64,000 nucleotides of DNA from positions 372,001 through 436,000 of the forward strand of contig NZ_SEWG01000002.1 of assembly GCF_004168255.1 (NCBI RefSeq), given 5' to 3'. The notes beneath the pieces were generated by a model. It did no database searches. It saw only the letters and a program-made list of their open reading frames with translations, and was not told where the DNA came from. This DNA is from Mucilaginibacter terrigena (lineage in GTDB: Bacteria; Bacteroidota; Bacteroidia; Sphingobacteriales; Sphingobacteriaceae). Shown here one piece after another: positions 17,159 to 24,951 of the stretch. How positions within the stretch are numbered: the stretch's first letter is position 1; every line of letters starts with the position of its first letter. Position numbers and translations under genes: made by a program.

Positions 17159-17859
17159 TTGACGATGAATTGCATGCTATAGAGCTGCTTACCGATTATA
17201 TTGATAAAACGCCCGGCATAAGCTTAGCAGGGTCAAACCAGGATTCGGTGAAGGGTTTACATGAAATATTGAACAGCCCGCCCGATGTTTTATTCCTGGA
17301 TATTGATATGCCCCTTTTAACCGGGCTTGACCTATACACCATGGTAGGCGATAAGCTTAAAGTAGTATTTACTACCGCTTTTGCCAGTTACGCCGTAAAC
17401 AGTTACGAATTGCAGGCTGCCGATTTTTTGCTGAAACCTATAAGATATACCCGGTTTTTAGCTTGCATAAATAAATTACAACAGGATTTTGAACAAAAGG
17501 CATTACCACGACAGGGCAAGCCAGATCATATATTTGTACAAAGCGGGTCTAAATCCAAGATCATTAAATTAAGGTTCGAGGATATCATTTTTATTGAAAG
17601 TATGAATAACTACCTGAACATACATGTAACCGGCCAGCAGCACCATGTTGTTTACCTGTCGTTAAAAGATCTGCTTGAACAACTGCCCGATACCGATTTT
17701 CAGCGGGTTCATAAATCATATATTATCAATTACCGCAAAATAGTTACCATTGAGGGTAACCGTATATTTTTAGAAGGTTTCCCTGCCATTACGGTTGGGG
17801 CACAACACCGCGAGGAGTTTTTTAAAAAGATAGGGGAAAACCTTGTTAAGAAAAAGTAA
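17140..17859 (+). CDS. LytTR-family response regulator
   Basis: The frame is open from a TTG at 17134, but ATG at 17140 (MLRCYIIDDE) is the better start; it overlaps the kinase gene by 19 bp, implying translational coupling. The receiver domain has acidic pair D8-D9, phospho-acceptor D54 in LFLDIDMPLLTG, and the conserved Lys in FLLKPIRY. The LytTR DNA-binding domain fills the C-terminal half (IIFIESMNNYLNIHV, FQRVHKSYIINYRKI). The gene ends 4 bp from the convergent dehydratase gene. Confidence 0.95.
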   Translation: MLRCYIIDDELHAIELLTDYIDKTPGISLAGSNQDSVKGLHEILNSPPDVLFLDIDMPLLTGLDLYTMVGDKLKVVFTTAFASYAVNSYELQAADFLLKPIRYTRFLACINKLQQDFEQKALPRQGKPDHIFVQSGSKSKIIKLRFEDIIFIESMNNYLNIHVTGQQHHVVYLSLKDLLEQLPDTDFQRVHKSYIINYRKIVTIEGNRIFLEGFPAITVGAQHREEFFKKIGENLVKKK

Positions 17860-17863
17860 GAAA

Positions 17864-20851
17864 CTACTGATGCAGTTTCTGGCGTGTTAGTTCAAACTGG
17901 TGCATTAGTGCGTAAACAACCATTTCCTGCTGCCTCATATCAGTCGAAAAGCAACGGTTCATATGCATATGAACAATATCGGCCAGTAGCTGCTCATTAA
18001 AAAGTTTATTATTCGTGGTAATAATGCCCAGCGTTTTAAATAGTTCTTTTTTGTTTTGTATCGATTTGATGTTGCTATAAAAAAAGGCATCATTAAGCAA
18101 GCCCGCCGATTGGTTTTTTAACTCTCTCTTTTTTTGATCGAGAGATATTTTCAGGCTTTTTGAGCCGCCAAATTCTTTAAAAAGATTTTCTTTAACATTA
18201 TTCAGGAACCGGCCCCTGGCTAATGCATCGGTTATGCAATAACAAATAATACCGTAAGCAACAGCAATTGCGGCGGTATAAGCAGGATAAGGTATAGTTA
18301 ATTTTGGGTTGAACTTAAGGAAGTTAATAACAATGCCGGTGCTGATGCAAAAAAGCTGTTCGGCCAGGGGTATTACCCGGGGCGGGTAACGCTCCAGCTC
18401 ACGTTCGTAAGTTTCAATTTTAGCCCCGTTTATTTTATTGATCTTTTGAAGCTTTTGTAATACAGTGTGAACAGCCTTTGTTAATTTACCTGTGGCATTT
18501 GCCACAACCTGCATCCGTACCCGTAAATGCGGTTCGGGATCGCGGTAACGAACAAAAAACCACTGATAAATAAATAATTTATTTTTTTGAGTGATAGCGG
18601 CTATTGCCAGGAGTACACTATCGGCATTAAACTCCTGGCAGTAAATTTTATAATATAACCATTCCCCGCCGGGTAAATGCAGCCGTTTTACTGTTTGTTT
18701 TTTTATTATAGCAGGCTTAACATAGTTGCCGGTATAAACAGCCTGGTTATTTATTACCGATGCTATGAACTGGTTTGCATAGGTGCGGCCCTGCTTATCG
18801 GTTACAGCCCCGCCATAATCGTTTTCTTTGAAAACTTCCTTAAAAATGGGCCGTTCTTCGCTACGGATCTCTGACAGAAGCATCTCTATGCTCTGCCTGT
18901 CGTTTAAATCGAACATCAGGTACTGATCCGAGCGTACCAATGCAAACAGGTTAGGTAAACCTATGCACCCGGCTTTTTTCACAAACCAATTATACCCGGC
19001 TAAAGCGTTTTGTGCGGGTATTGCCTTTAGTGTGTTTTTATCGGGCACCCATGTAGCCGGGTACAGGATACAGTTTTTATAGGTTACCCGCGGGTAATAC
19101 TTTAACCCCGGAAACAGATTCATCATATCCAGCCCCCAGGTATGCTGTACGCCCTGGTATTGCAAATCGGCAAGGAAACGGAAAACAGGCAACTCGCTTC
19201 GCTGGAAATTGTACGCCGAGCTTAAACGGGGTATAACACGTTTTTTTGACCCGGTACGCCACAGCAGTATTTCGCCCTGGTGTATGGATATAAACAGGTC
19301 AGACAGGCTGATTTGCGTATCAGCAGGTAATGCAGAGCCTGTTTTAATAGGAATTTCAAATGGCCAGACAGAGCGCCGCCTGTTAATATTATCTACATGA
19401 GCATCAGAAAGGAAAGCAAGTTCTGCAAAATCAACATCGGGATTGGTACAGGTTTCTTTGCGGGCGATATTTTGGCAATGGTGTAATATCTCGTTATTAA
19501 GCGGGGTAAACCTGCCTGTTAAAGCAGTAGCGCTTACCCCACCCGCCTGTTCAATAAACAGCTGATCATTGTATACCTTAAATACTACCGATAAGCCGGG
19601 TGGCGGCTTTAGTGCACGGTTAGGCAGTTTTTCAAGGTCTTCATCATCAATAGTTATTTGTGCAGCGTTTTTATGCCATTTGTTCATCAGCATTTGCTGC
19701 AGCTCGCCCCACTCTATGCTTACGGGTAATGTATCTTCTACGGTAAAATTAAGATCGCGGGCAAGCGAATCCCCATTTACAGGCCGGGCCAGGTCTGCGT
19801 ATGAGATACCGGTTTCCGGGTCTAATGCTACCATCAGCGGAACAGCTTGCCTATCAAATTTTTTAACAAAAGCGCTTTTGAAATCAGTTAATGCCTTGTT
19901 TTCTGCGCCCGGCGATATTTTTTGCAATACCGAAAAGGCAGCTTGCAGATCGTTGTGCCAAGCCGCCGCAGGCCCGCCTTCGGCATGGCGTTCAAGGTTA
20001 GCGTAATATTTTACGGTAATGCCTGTTTCAAGAGCAAACGCGGCCGTGTTTGCAGGCAGGGTTACCGTGTCCCTTTCGTTTAAAGGTGAATTTTCTAATA
20101 TCTTATTATCAGGTATCAGGAATGAACCCTGACCGGGAAATTTCTTTATCCGGCAATAAAGGTCTTCGCCGGTAATGTTGGGCTGAAACGCTGGCTCTAA
20201 CACTTGTAAATTTACAAGCTCGTGCAATAATTCGCGGGCATCTTCTTCATCCAGGCCCAGGCGTTGTGTTAGGTAGGCTAATATACTTTCATTTGGTTTT
20301 TCCCTTTTGCAAAATAATACAATATGGTTAATAACAGTGTTGTTTTGCAGCTTGTGTATAGTAAAATTAAAAGATGTGGATTGTTGCTCTTCCCTATACA
20401 GGTAACGGATATCCTGTCCGGTATGATAGGTGGATTGATTGGCGCGTAGGCTTTTATACATGTTTGGGGCTGCCACACGCTTATACATATCAAGCACATT
20501 TTCCATATCGGGCGATATGTGCAAATTATACCCCTGCGTTGTTAATACTACGCCGGTTTTATTATAAGGTTGCTTTATAAAACTGAACGACGAAAACGCA
20601 CCAAACGGGGTGGTACGGTAAGCCATCCTGTTGGCATATTTTTTTATCGAGAAAAGTGTTTTGGCTGATAGTTTTTCGATGCGGAAATCGTGGGCTGCAA
20701 GTTCGCTGTATAACGAATTGCTTGCCAGAAAAATGGCTGTACGGAAATGCCCGTTAGCAAGCAGGCCCCGAATAGATAACCGAATATATTCCTCGTAACT
20801 CAGAAATGGTGTCCTTAAAATAAGCTCGGGTAATATTTCAAAAGAAAACAT
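17864..20851 (-). CDS. Full-length lantibiotic-type dehydratase (LanB-like)
   Basis: The frame extends to a GTG at 20869, but ATG at 20851 (MFSFEILPELILRTPFL) is preferred; length 995 aa. The N-terminal glutamylation domain is marked by KKYANRMAYRTTPFGAFSS (about residues 70-90), a signature of the family. The C-terminal elimination domain (SpaB_C, also in thiopeptide enzymes) starts near LYYKIYCQEF and has FFVRYRDPEPHLRVRM. Such enzymes use glutamyl-tRNA to dehydrate Ser/Thr in a leader-bearing peptide. No LanC cyclase, peptidase-exporter or protease is seen in the window, so this is a reduced or split pathway. Candidate substrates are the 51-aa ORF at 15840-15995 and the 47-aa ORF directly upstream. 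Confidence 0.92.
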   Translation of the reverse strand: MFSFEILPELILRTPFLSYEEYIRLSIRGLLANGHFRTAIFLASNSLYSELAAHDFRIEKLSAKTLFSIKKYANRMAYRTTPFGAFSSFSFIKQPYNKTGVVLTTQGYNLHISPDMENVLDMYKRVAAPNMYKSLRANQSTYHTGQDIRYLYREEQQSTSFNFTIHKLQNNTVINHIVLFCKREKPNESILAYLTQRLGLDEEDARELLHELVNLQVLEPAFQPNITGEDLYCRIKKFPGQGSFLIPDNKILENSPLNERDTVTLPANTAAFALETGITVKYYANLERHAEGGPAAAWHNDLQAAFSVLQKISPGAENKALTDFKSAFVKKFDRQAVPLMVALDPETGISYADLARPVNGDSLARDLNFTVEDTLPVSIEWGELQQMLMNKWHKNAAQITIDDEDLEKLPNRALKPPPGLSVVFKVYNDQLFIEQAGGVSATALTGRFTPLNNEILHHCQNIARKETCTNPDVDFAELAFLSDAHVDNINRRRSVWPFEIPIKTGSALPADTQISLSDLFISIHQGEILLWRTGSKKRVIPRLSSAYNFQRSELPVFRFLADLQYQGVQHTWGLDMMNLFPGLKYYPRVTYKNCILYPATWVPDKNTLKAIPAQNALAGYNWFVKKAGCIGLPNLFALVRSDQYLMFDLNDRQSIEMLLSEIRSEERPIFKEVFKENDYGGAVTDKQGRTYANQFIASVINNQAVYTGNYVKPAIIKKQTVKRLHLPGGEWLYYKIYCQEFNADSVLLAIAAITQKNKLFIYQWFFVRYRDPEPHLRVRMQVVANATGKLTKAVHTVLQKLQKINKINGAKIETYERELERYPPRVIPLAEQLFCISTGIVINFLKFNPKLTIPYPAYTAAIAVAYGIICYCITDALARGRFLNNVKENLFKEFGGSKSLKISLDQKKRELKNQSAGLLNDAFFYSNIKSIQNKKELFKTLGIITTNNKLFNEQLLADIVHMHMNRCFSTDMRQQEMVVYALMHQFELTRQKLHQ

Positions 20852-20908
20852 GATCAAAGCTATAAACACCGGTCACTTTGTAATAATACGCTTTAACAGT
20901 GCGCAAAA

Positions 20909-21052
20909 TTAGCTAAAGTATATAATGGCATATAAGCCAAACACAGCGGGGAAAGATGTGTTTGCAGTGCATGCATCTTTAGTTTGCTGTTGGGTAAGCA
21001 GTTGCAGGCTATTATCGGGTGTTTCATGCGCCCGCTTCATCACCTTTTCCAT
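20909..21052 (-). CDS. Candidate short ORF upstream of the dehydratase (47 aa)
   Basis: ATG at 21052, TAA ending at 20909, same strand and 57 bp upstream of the dehydratase start. The first half is charged and helical (MEKVMKRAHETPDNSLQLLT), the second half has KDACTANTSFP then a hydrophobic tail (AVFGLYAIIYFS). It contains one Cys and several Ser/Thr, so it is a second possible dehydratase substrate or a leader gene. A terminator hairpin separates it from the gene upstream, so it would be first in the dehydratase transcript. A 55-codon Cys-rich frame overlaps it on the other strand, showing that short frames can arise by chance here. Confidence 0.3.
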   Translation of the reverse strand: MEKVMKRAHETPDNSLQLLTQQQTKDACTANTSFPAVFGLYAIIYFS

Positions 21053-21142
21053 CGATATAAAAACCCTGATAAAAGGCAGGGGATGTGTTTAAATAAAGGC
21101 TGGCCGGTTGTAAAATTGGCCAGTTACGTAACATAACAATAA

Positions 21143-21175
21143 GGCGCACGCTTATCGCGTGCGCCCGTGTAGCAT
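21143..21175 (-). terminator. Terminator hairpin after the beta-barrel-like gene
   Basis: GGCGCACGC (21143-21151) and GCGTGCGCC (21157-21165) form a perfect 9-bp GC-rich stem with a 5-nt loop. It lies just downstream of the minus-strand gene ending at 21187. Read on the minus strand it is followed by TTATTGTTATG, a modest T-rich tail. Confidence 0.6.
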
Positions 21176-21186
21176 GGATACTGCTG

Positions 21187-22224
21187 TTATAACTGAGGAA
21201 CACCCGGAGTATCTCCCGGCATTTCTGCTGATAGTTTCATCGCGTTTGCGGTAGCCGGTTGCGGCTGCATGCGCTTTAAGGTACTTATGGTAATGTGCGG
21301 CCAGATAATAGGTGTTACCGTGTTGGTTGATGGAAACACCAGGTTTATAACCTGTGAATATTGTAAAAGCTCGGTCTCGGTACCACCGTTAATGTTTTCT
21401 ATCCAAAAATTAGCATCCATTGATGTAGCTGTAACGTTAGTTTGAATAAAAGGGATATTAAGGATACCACCCGTTGCATCGGGGTGTTTGGTAGACATGT
21501 TAATAGTTGTCATATCCGTTACAGACCCGCTCCCCACAATGCTGTCTAAAGTTGATTTCAGGAATATGTTGGGGTCAACCTGGTTAAACTCGTCAAACTG
21601 CGGGGTCCCGGTTATCTGGTCGTTATATCCAAGCATTGCAGCTTTGCTGCCATCCAGGTTTACACCTTTAGCAGATAGCTGGTCAAAAAAGCTTGTGCCG
21701 GGGTTATTTTGCTGCGACGATTTCCCCAGGGCCAGCAGTACGTTGCCATGCGGAATAGTGCCTAACCGGGCTATATTATAGCCGCCGTTTTCATTGGTTA
21801 CGTACAGCATCAGTCCGGTTTCGGCGTGTATCACGGTGTCTTTTCCAAAACCTCTTTTATGGCAAAAATCAGTATCGCAAACACTTACTATCTGCTGCTC
21901 ATAAAATACACCGAAGATCTCCTGGTCAAACTGTTTCCCGTTAAGTACGGGCCCACGGTTGCCGGCATGTACCGCTACCGATGAAAATTTAAGGTTTTCT
22001 TTGTAAGGGATAACCTCGTAGGTGAAACGGGGTACCCCGGGTACCGATATTACGTTCCAGCCGCTTGCAAGGTTCTTTAGCGAGCCATCTTCGCCGGTTG
22101 TTGTTAGCACAACGCTTTCCCATTCGCCTACCAGTTGCTTTAAGGGCCCAAGGTCTATTTCGGTTAGTGTATCGGCGGGTACAAAGCTTGCGCCCATGCC
22201 AAAACGGTTAAGGTTTTCTGTCAT
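21187..22224 (-). CDS. Uncharacterised protein, possibly nitrobindin/lipocalin-like beta-barrel
   Basis: A 345-aa protein with no signal peptide. Residues about 25-170 have the alternating strand pattern and motif set seen in heme-binding nitrobindin-like barrels: LVGEWES near the start, FTYEVIPYKENLKFSSVAVH, a GNRGPV turn, and DTVIHAETGLMLYV. The C-terminal half (about 180-345) is less clear and includes a long Thr/Asn-rich stretch and repeated mention of short strands. The barrel assignment is tentative and no heme-ligand His can be named with confidence. It is transcribed away from the small Cdd1 operon, with a 310-bp divergent gap holding a long inverted repeat. Confidence 0.55.
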   Translation of the reverse strand: MTENLNRFGMGASFVPADTLTEIDLGPLKQLVGEWESVVLTTTGEDGSLKNLASGWNVISVPGVPRFTYEVIPYKENLKFSSVAVHAGNRGPVLNGKQFDQEIFGVFYEQQIVSVCDTDFCHKRGFGKDTVIHAETGLMLYVTNENGGYNIARLGTIPHGNVLLALGKSSQQNNPGTSFFDQLSAKGVNLDGSKAAMLGYNDQITGTPQFDEFNQVDPNIFLKSTLDSIVGSGSVTDMTTINMSTKHPDATGGILNIPFIQTNVTATSMDANFWIENINGGTETELLQYSQVINLVFPSTNTVTPIIWPHITISTLKRMQPQPATANAMKLSAEMPGDTPGVPQL

Positions 22225-22340
22225 TTGTGGTTTACTTTATGGTTGAAAATTGTTTTAAAATGGAATAACTGATGCCCACCTGTGTTGATTGCGGAGGATA
22301 CTGGCACTTTAGCTTGTAAGCGGTAATTGTGGGGCATCGT

Positions 22341-22388
22341 AATAGAAATTGCTTTAGGTTCCTAAATGTACCTAAAGCGATCTCTATT
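22341..22388. repeat. Long inverted repeat in a divergent promoter region
   Basis: The arms at 22341-22359 and 22370-22388 are 19 bp long, match at 17 positions and enclose a 10-nt loop. The core AGGT/ACCT half is perfect (GCTTTAGGT with ACCTAAAGC). No T-run follows on either strand, so it is unlikely to be a simple terminator. It lies between two divergent genes and could be an operator or a structured leader. Confidence 0.6.
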
Positions 22389-22534
22389 ATTCGCAAATAT
22401 TTGTAAAAAAGGCATTTATATGTAAGGCTTACAGGGTGTTTTACCCCTTCAAATTCAAATATCCAAGTATAGAAACTAAAAAAATTAGTATTTATAATAA
22501 AATATTGTAAAATATTTTTGATTTTTGTTACAGC

Positions 22535-22807
22535 ATGATAAACAATACTAATATAATTAACGACGCAAGGGCCTGGCTAAAACGCAAACATGGCCCTGAT
22601 GAAGTAATACGCATTGTTTTGGATGTAGAAAGTAAAGCAGCAGAGCTTTGTTACCTGTTATATACTGCATATGATGAGCAGCCCGATTACTTGGGCCGGG
22701 TATTATTTGATGTGCAGGGCTTTTGGATATATGATGGTGATATCCTCACCGTTACAGAACAGGAACAGGTGGCTAAGTTTATTATCAATTACCAGGAAGT
22801 ACTATGA
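22535..22807 (+). CDS. Small hypothetical protein, first gene of the Cdd1 pair
   Basis: A 90-aa acidic protein, all alpha/beta in look: NDARAWLKRKHGPDEVIRIV, LDVESKAAELCYLLYTAYDE, and DYLGRVLFDVQGFWIYDGDI. No signal peptide or membrane segment. I do not recognise the family. Its stop codon overlaps the start of the next gene by ATGA, so the two are translationally coupled. A TATTTTTG element (22514-22521) fits the Bacteroidota -7 box but I see no matching -33 box. Confidence 0.65.
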   Translation: MINNTNIINDARAWLKRKHGPDEVIRIVLDVESKAAELCYLLYTAYDEQPDYLGRVLFDVQGFWIYDGDILTVTEQEQVAKFIINYQEVL

Positions 22808-23277
22808 AGAAAGCCATTAATTACCGCCTCACCGAGGCGGAAAAACAGGATTTGAAAGCAAGCAAAGTGAGTCAAAAAATGCTGCAGGATCTGGCGCCCG
22901 ACGAGATCGCCGCCTTGCTGAATGCTTCGCCCGGGCGTGCAAAAGAATTACAGGCACTTGCAGAATTTCAAAGTATCCCCTCGCTGGGTATTAACTTTGC
23001 CGAAGAACTTATTAGCCAGGGTTATTTTTCACTGGAGCAACTTAAAGGAAGGCCTGCCGCAGAACTTTTTGACGCGTATGAACGCCATTGCGGTGCCTGG
23101 GCCGATCCATGCGTGGAGGATTCGTACCGGTTATTGGTGCATTACATCGAAAACCGTGATGATACAAAACGTTGGTGGAACTTTACAGCCGAACGAAAAG
23201 CTTACCGTGAACAAAACGGTTTCCCCGCAGACCGGCCCGGTACGCCATGGTACCAAACTGAAAAATACTTAAAATAA
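22804..23277 (+). CDS. Cdd1-type helix-hairpin-helix protein
   Basis: A 157-aa protein. Its central part, IPSLGINFAEELISQGYFSL followed by EQLKGRPAAELFDAYE, is a helix-hairpin-helix with the Cdd1 (pathogenicity locus) pattern; the tail CVEDSYRLLVHYIENRD and the WW of KRWWNFTAERKAYRE also fit this family. The HhH fold suggests nucleic-acid binding, but no enzymatic role is known to me. The N-terminal 50 residues are helical and acidic (LAPDEIAALLNASPGRAKEL), like a second HhH-type helix bundle. It is coupled to the upstream 90-aa gene. Confidence 0.78.
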   Translation: MKKAINYRLTEAEKQDLKASKVSQKMLQDLAPDEIAALLNASPGRAKELQALAEFQSIPSLGINFAEELISQGYFSLEQLKGRPAAELFDAYERHCGAWADPCVEDSYRLLVHYIENRDDTKRWWNFTAERKAYREQNGFPADRPGTPWYQTEKYLK

Positions 23278-23300
23278 TTATGAGGGCCCGTAATTATTTT
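23271..23300. terminator. Bidirectional terminator between convergent genes
   Basis: AAAATAATTA (23271-23280) and TAATTATTTT (23291-23300) are perfect 10-bp arms around a 10-nt GC-rich loop. The arms overlap the 3' end of the Cdd1 gene and the DinB stop. AT-rich ends give a T-rich tail on either strand. Confidence 0.55.
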
Positions 23301-23808
23301 ACGCTTCTCCGTAAGTTTTGTCATCTGCCGAAGGCCCGTAGATAGATGGCACGGCGATATTATTAAGGCGCATATAAACAGTTAGCTGGCCGCGATGGTG
23401 TACCCAATGATTTAAAGTAGAACTGATCTGCTCTTTCTTAGTGGATGAAAATAGGGTTTGGCCGTTAGCTTTCAGCTCAAATGGTTTATCCAGGTCGCCT
23501 TCCGTTATATTTTGCAGGGCTTGTTTAGCCTCGGCAAGGTTGTTATGAAAATGCTCCAGTACCTGCTTTGTTGTTTTGGCGTCGATATGTTTAAATGTAG
23601 CAAAATCGATTTCAGGGTCGCGTGCTATAAAGGCGATCCATAAAGGTATCTCGGCCACCAGCAGGGTAAGGTATCCTAATTCCATTGACTTTTCGTGTGG
23701 TTTCCAGCCAAATAATTCTGGCGGTATGCGTTCCAGGCACTTTTGAGTTGATGGGGTTTCGGCTTCCAGTTCGCGCATATATTCTTCTGCTAAAATCTTA
23801 TCATTCAT
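23299..23808 (-). CDS. DinB-family (DfsB-like) four-helix protein
   Basis: A 169-aa protein. Four helices are apparent with candidate metal-binding His residues in the family positions, notably LNHWVHHRGQLTVYMR near the C-terminus, followed by IAVPSIYGPSADD, which is a familiar end for Bacteroidota DinB-like proteins. Such proteins are often putative thiol transferases or metal-dependent enzymes; no specific substrate can be named here. It is monocistronic and convergent with the Cdd1 pair. Confidence 0.88.
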   Translation of the reverse strand: MNDKILAEEYMRELEAETPSTQKCLERIPPELFGWKPHEKSMELGYLTLLVAEIPLWIAFIARDPEIDFATFKHIDAKTTKQVLEHFHNNLAEAKQALQNITEGDLDKPFELKANGQTLFSSTKKEQISSTLNHWVHHRGQLTVYMRLNNIAVPSIYGPSADDKTYGEA

Positions 23809-23903
23809 CGGATTGTGTTTTTAATAATAACAGCGTCCGTTACAAATAGTTCAAAAAAATGCCCGGAACAGGGAATGGGGTTGAAATAATGCACAAGTTA
23901 ATG

Positions 23904-23937
23904 ATATATATTGTAACATATCTGTTACAATATATAT
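23904..23937. promoter_or_regulatory. 15-bp perfect palindrome upstream of the ABC transporter
   Basis: Arms ATATATATTGTAACA (23904-23918) and TGTTACAATATATAT (23923-23937) pair perfectly around a 4-nt loop. It sits about 20 bp upstream of the -33 box of the candidate promoter. Half-site TGTTAC recurs at the second inverted repeat nearer the gene. Confidence 0.7.
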
Positions 23938-23954
23938 TAATACACTACTATGTA

Positions 23955-23986
23955 TTGCATAATACTAAACAAAGCATATATCTTTG
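23955..23986 (+). promoter_or_regulatory. Candidate Bacteroidota promoter of the ABC transporter operon
   Basis: TTG at 23955-23957, a 21-nt spacer, then TATCTTTG at 23979-23986, an exact TAnnTTTG. The predicted start is about 50 nt before the ATG at 24043. The -7 box overlaps an inverted repeat with arms at 23983-23994 (TTTGTTATGTAA) and 24023-24034 (TTACGTAACAAA), one mismatch, so a repressor bound there would block it. Confidence 0.65.
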
Positions 23987-24042
23987 TTATGTAATAGTAC
24001 AACCCATAATTGCTGTATTTACTTACGTAACAAATAATACAT

Positions 24043-24951
24043 ATGCATACACCAATTGTTAGTATGAACGATCTTTCGTTCAGCTATACCAAAGGCTCAA
24101 AAATACTGCAAAACATTAGTCTTGAGGTTAAAGCCGGCCAAATCTATGGCTTCCTGGGGCCAAACGGATCGGGTAAAACTACAACACTGCGGCTGCTTTT
24201 GGGGCTGCTGAAGAAACAGGAGGGCAGCATCAAGATATTTGGTAAAGATATTCAAACCTCCCGGATAGAAATTCTGAAGGAAATAGGCTCTCTTATCGAA
24301 AATCCATCGGTTTATGGCCATTTAACCGCTAACCAGAATTTAGAGGTTTACCGCGAAATTTATAACTGTAAGAAAGGCCGGCTGGATGAAGTGTTGCATA
24401 CTGTAGGCTTGGCTGATGTAGGGGGCAAGGCGGTTAAAAACTATTCCCTTGGCATGAAACAGCGTTTATCTATAGCCCTTGCTTTGCTGCCGGGGCCAAA
24501 ATTGCTTATCCTTGATGAACCCACCAACGGCCTCGACCCGACAGGCATCATCGAGTTGCGCCAGCTCATCAAAAATCTAAATAAAGAACATGGCATGAGC
24601 ATTATTATTTCAAGCCATAACCTATCGGAAGTAGAGAAGATAGTTAGCCATGTAGGTATTATTTTTAACGGCAAAATGCTGTTTCAGGGGGCGTTAGATG
24701 AACTGTACGATGTGCAGAAGGCGCAAACCAGAGTGCTTATTAATACATCTGATAACGACCGCGTTATACAACTCTTACATGATAAAGATGTACAAAGGGA
24801 TAACAACATGCTCTCGTTCGCATTTGAAGGTACCGAGGAAATGGCTGCAATAAACAGGACACTGCTAAACAGCAACATCGATCTTTATCACCTGCAAAGG
24901 CTTGATCCCAACCTTGAACAATTATTTATAGCCTTAACAACCAAATCATGA
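24043..24951 (+). CDS. ABC transporter ATP-binding protein, BcrA/LanF-like
   Basis: A 302-aa ATPase. Walker A is GPNGSGKT, the signature is NYSLGMKQRL, Walker B is LLILDEPTNGLDPTG and the H-loop is ISSHNLSEVE. The stretch IGSLIENPSVYGHLTANQNL is characteristic of the bacitracin-resistance and lantibiotic-immunity subfamily (BcrA, LanF). Together with the permease it would extrude a peptide or lipid-like compound from the membrane. It overlaps the permease start by four bases (ATGA). It lies 3 kb from the dehydratase; a self-immunity role is possible but unrelated peptide defence is just as likely. Confidence 0.9.
   Translation: MHTPIVSMNDLSFSYTKGSKILQNISLEVKAGQIYGFLGPNGSGKTTTLRLLLGLLKKQEGSIKIFGKDIQTSRIEILKEIGSLIENPSVYGHLTANQNLEVYREIYNCKKGRLDEVLHTVGLADVGGKAVKNYSLGMKQRLSIALALLPGPKLLILDEPTNGLDPTGIIELRQLIKNLNKEHGMSIIISSHNLSEVEKIVSHVGIIFNGKMLFQGALDELYDVQKAQTRVLINTSDNDRVIQLLHDKDVQRDNNMLSFAFEGTEEMAAINRTLLNSNIDLYHLQRLDPNLEQLFIALTTKS

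Noticed and set aside
20925..21092. 55-aa plus-strand Cys-rich frame (MAYKPNTAGKDVFAVH start)
   Set aside because: It is antisense to a frame in the dehydratase direction, has no promoter or partner, and Cys in it come mostly from TGC/TGT in a low-complexity stretch. It could be revisited if the RiPP locus is confirmed.
23859..24062. 67-aa plus-strand frame upstream of the ABC transporter
   Set aside because: It spans the palindromes and the promoter and overlaps the ABC start, so regulation is the better explanation.
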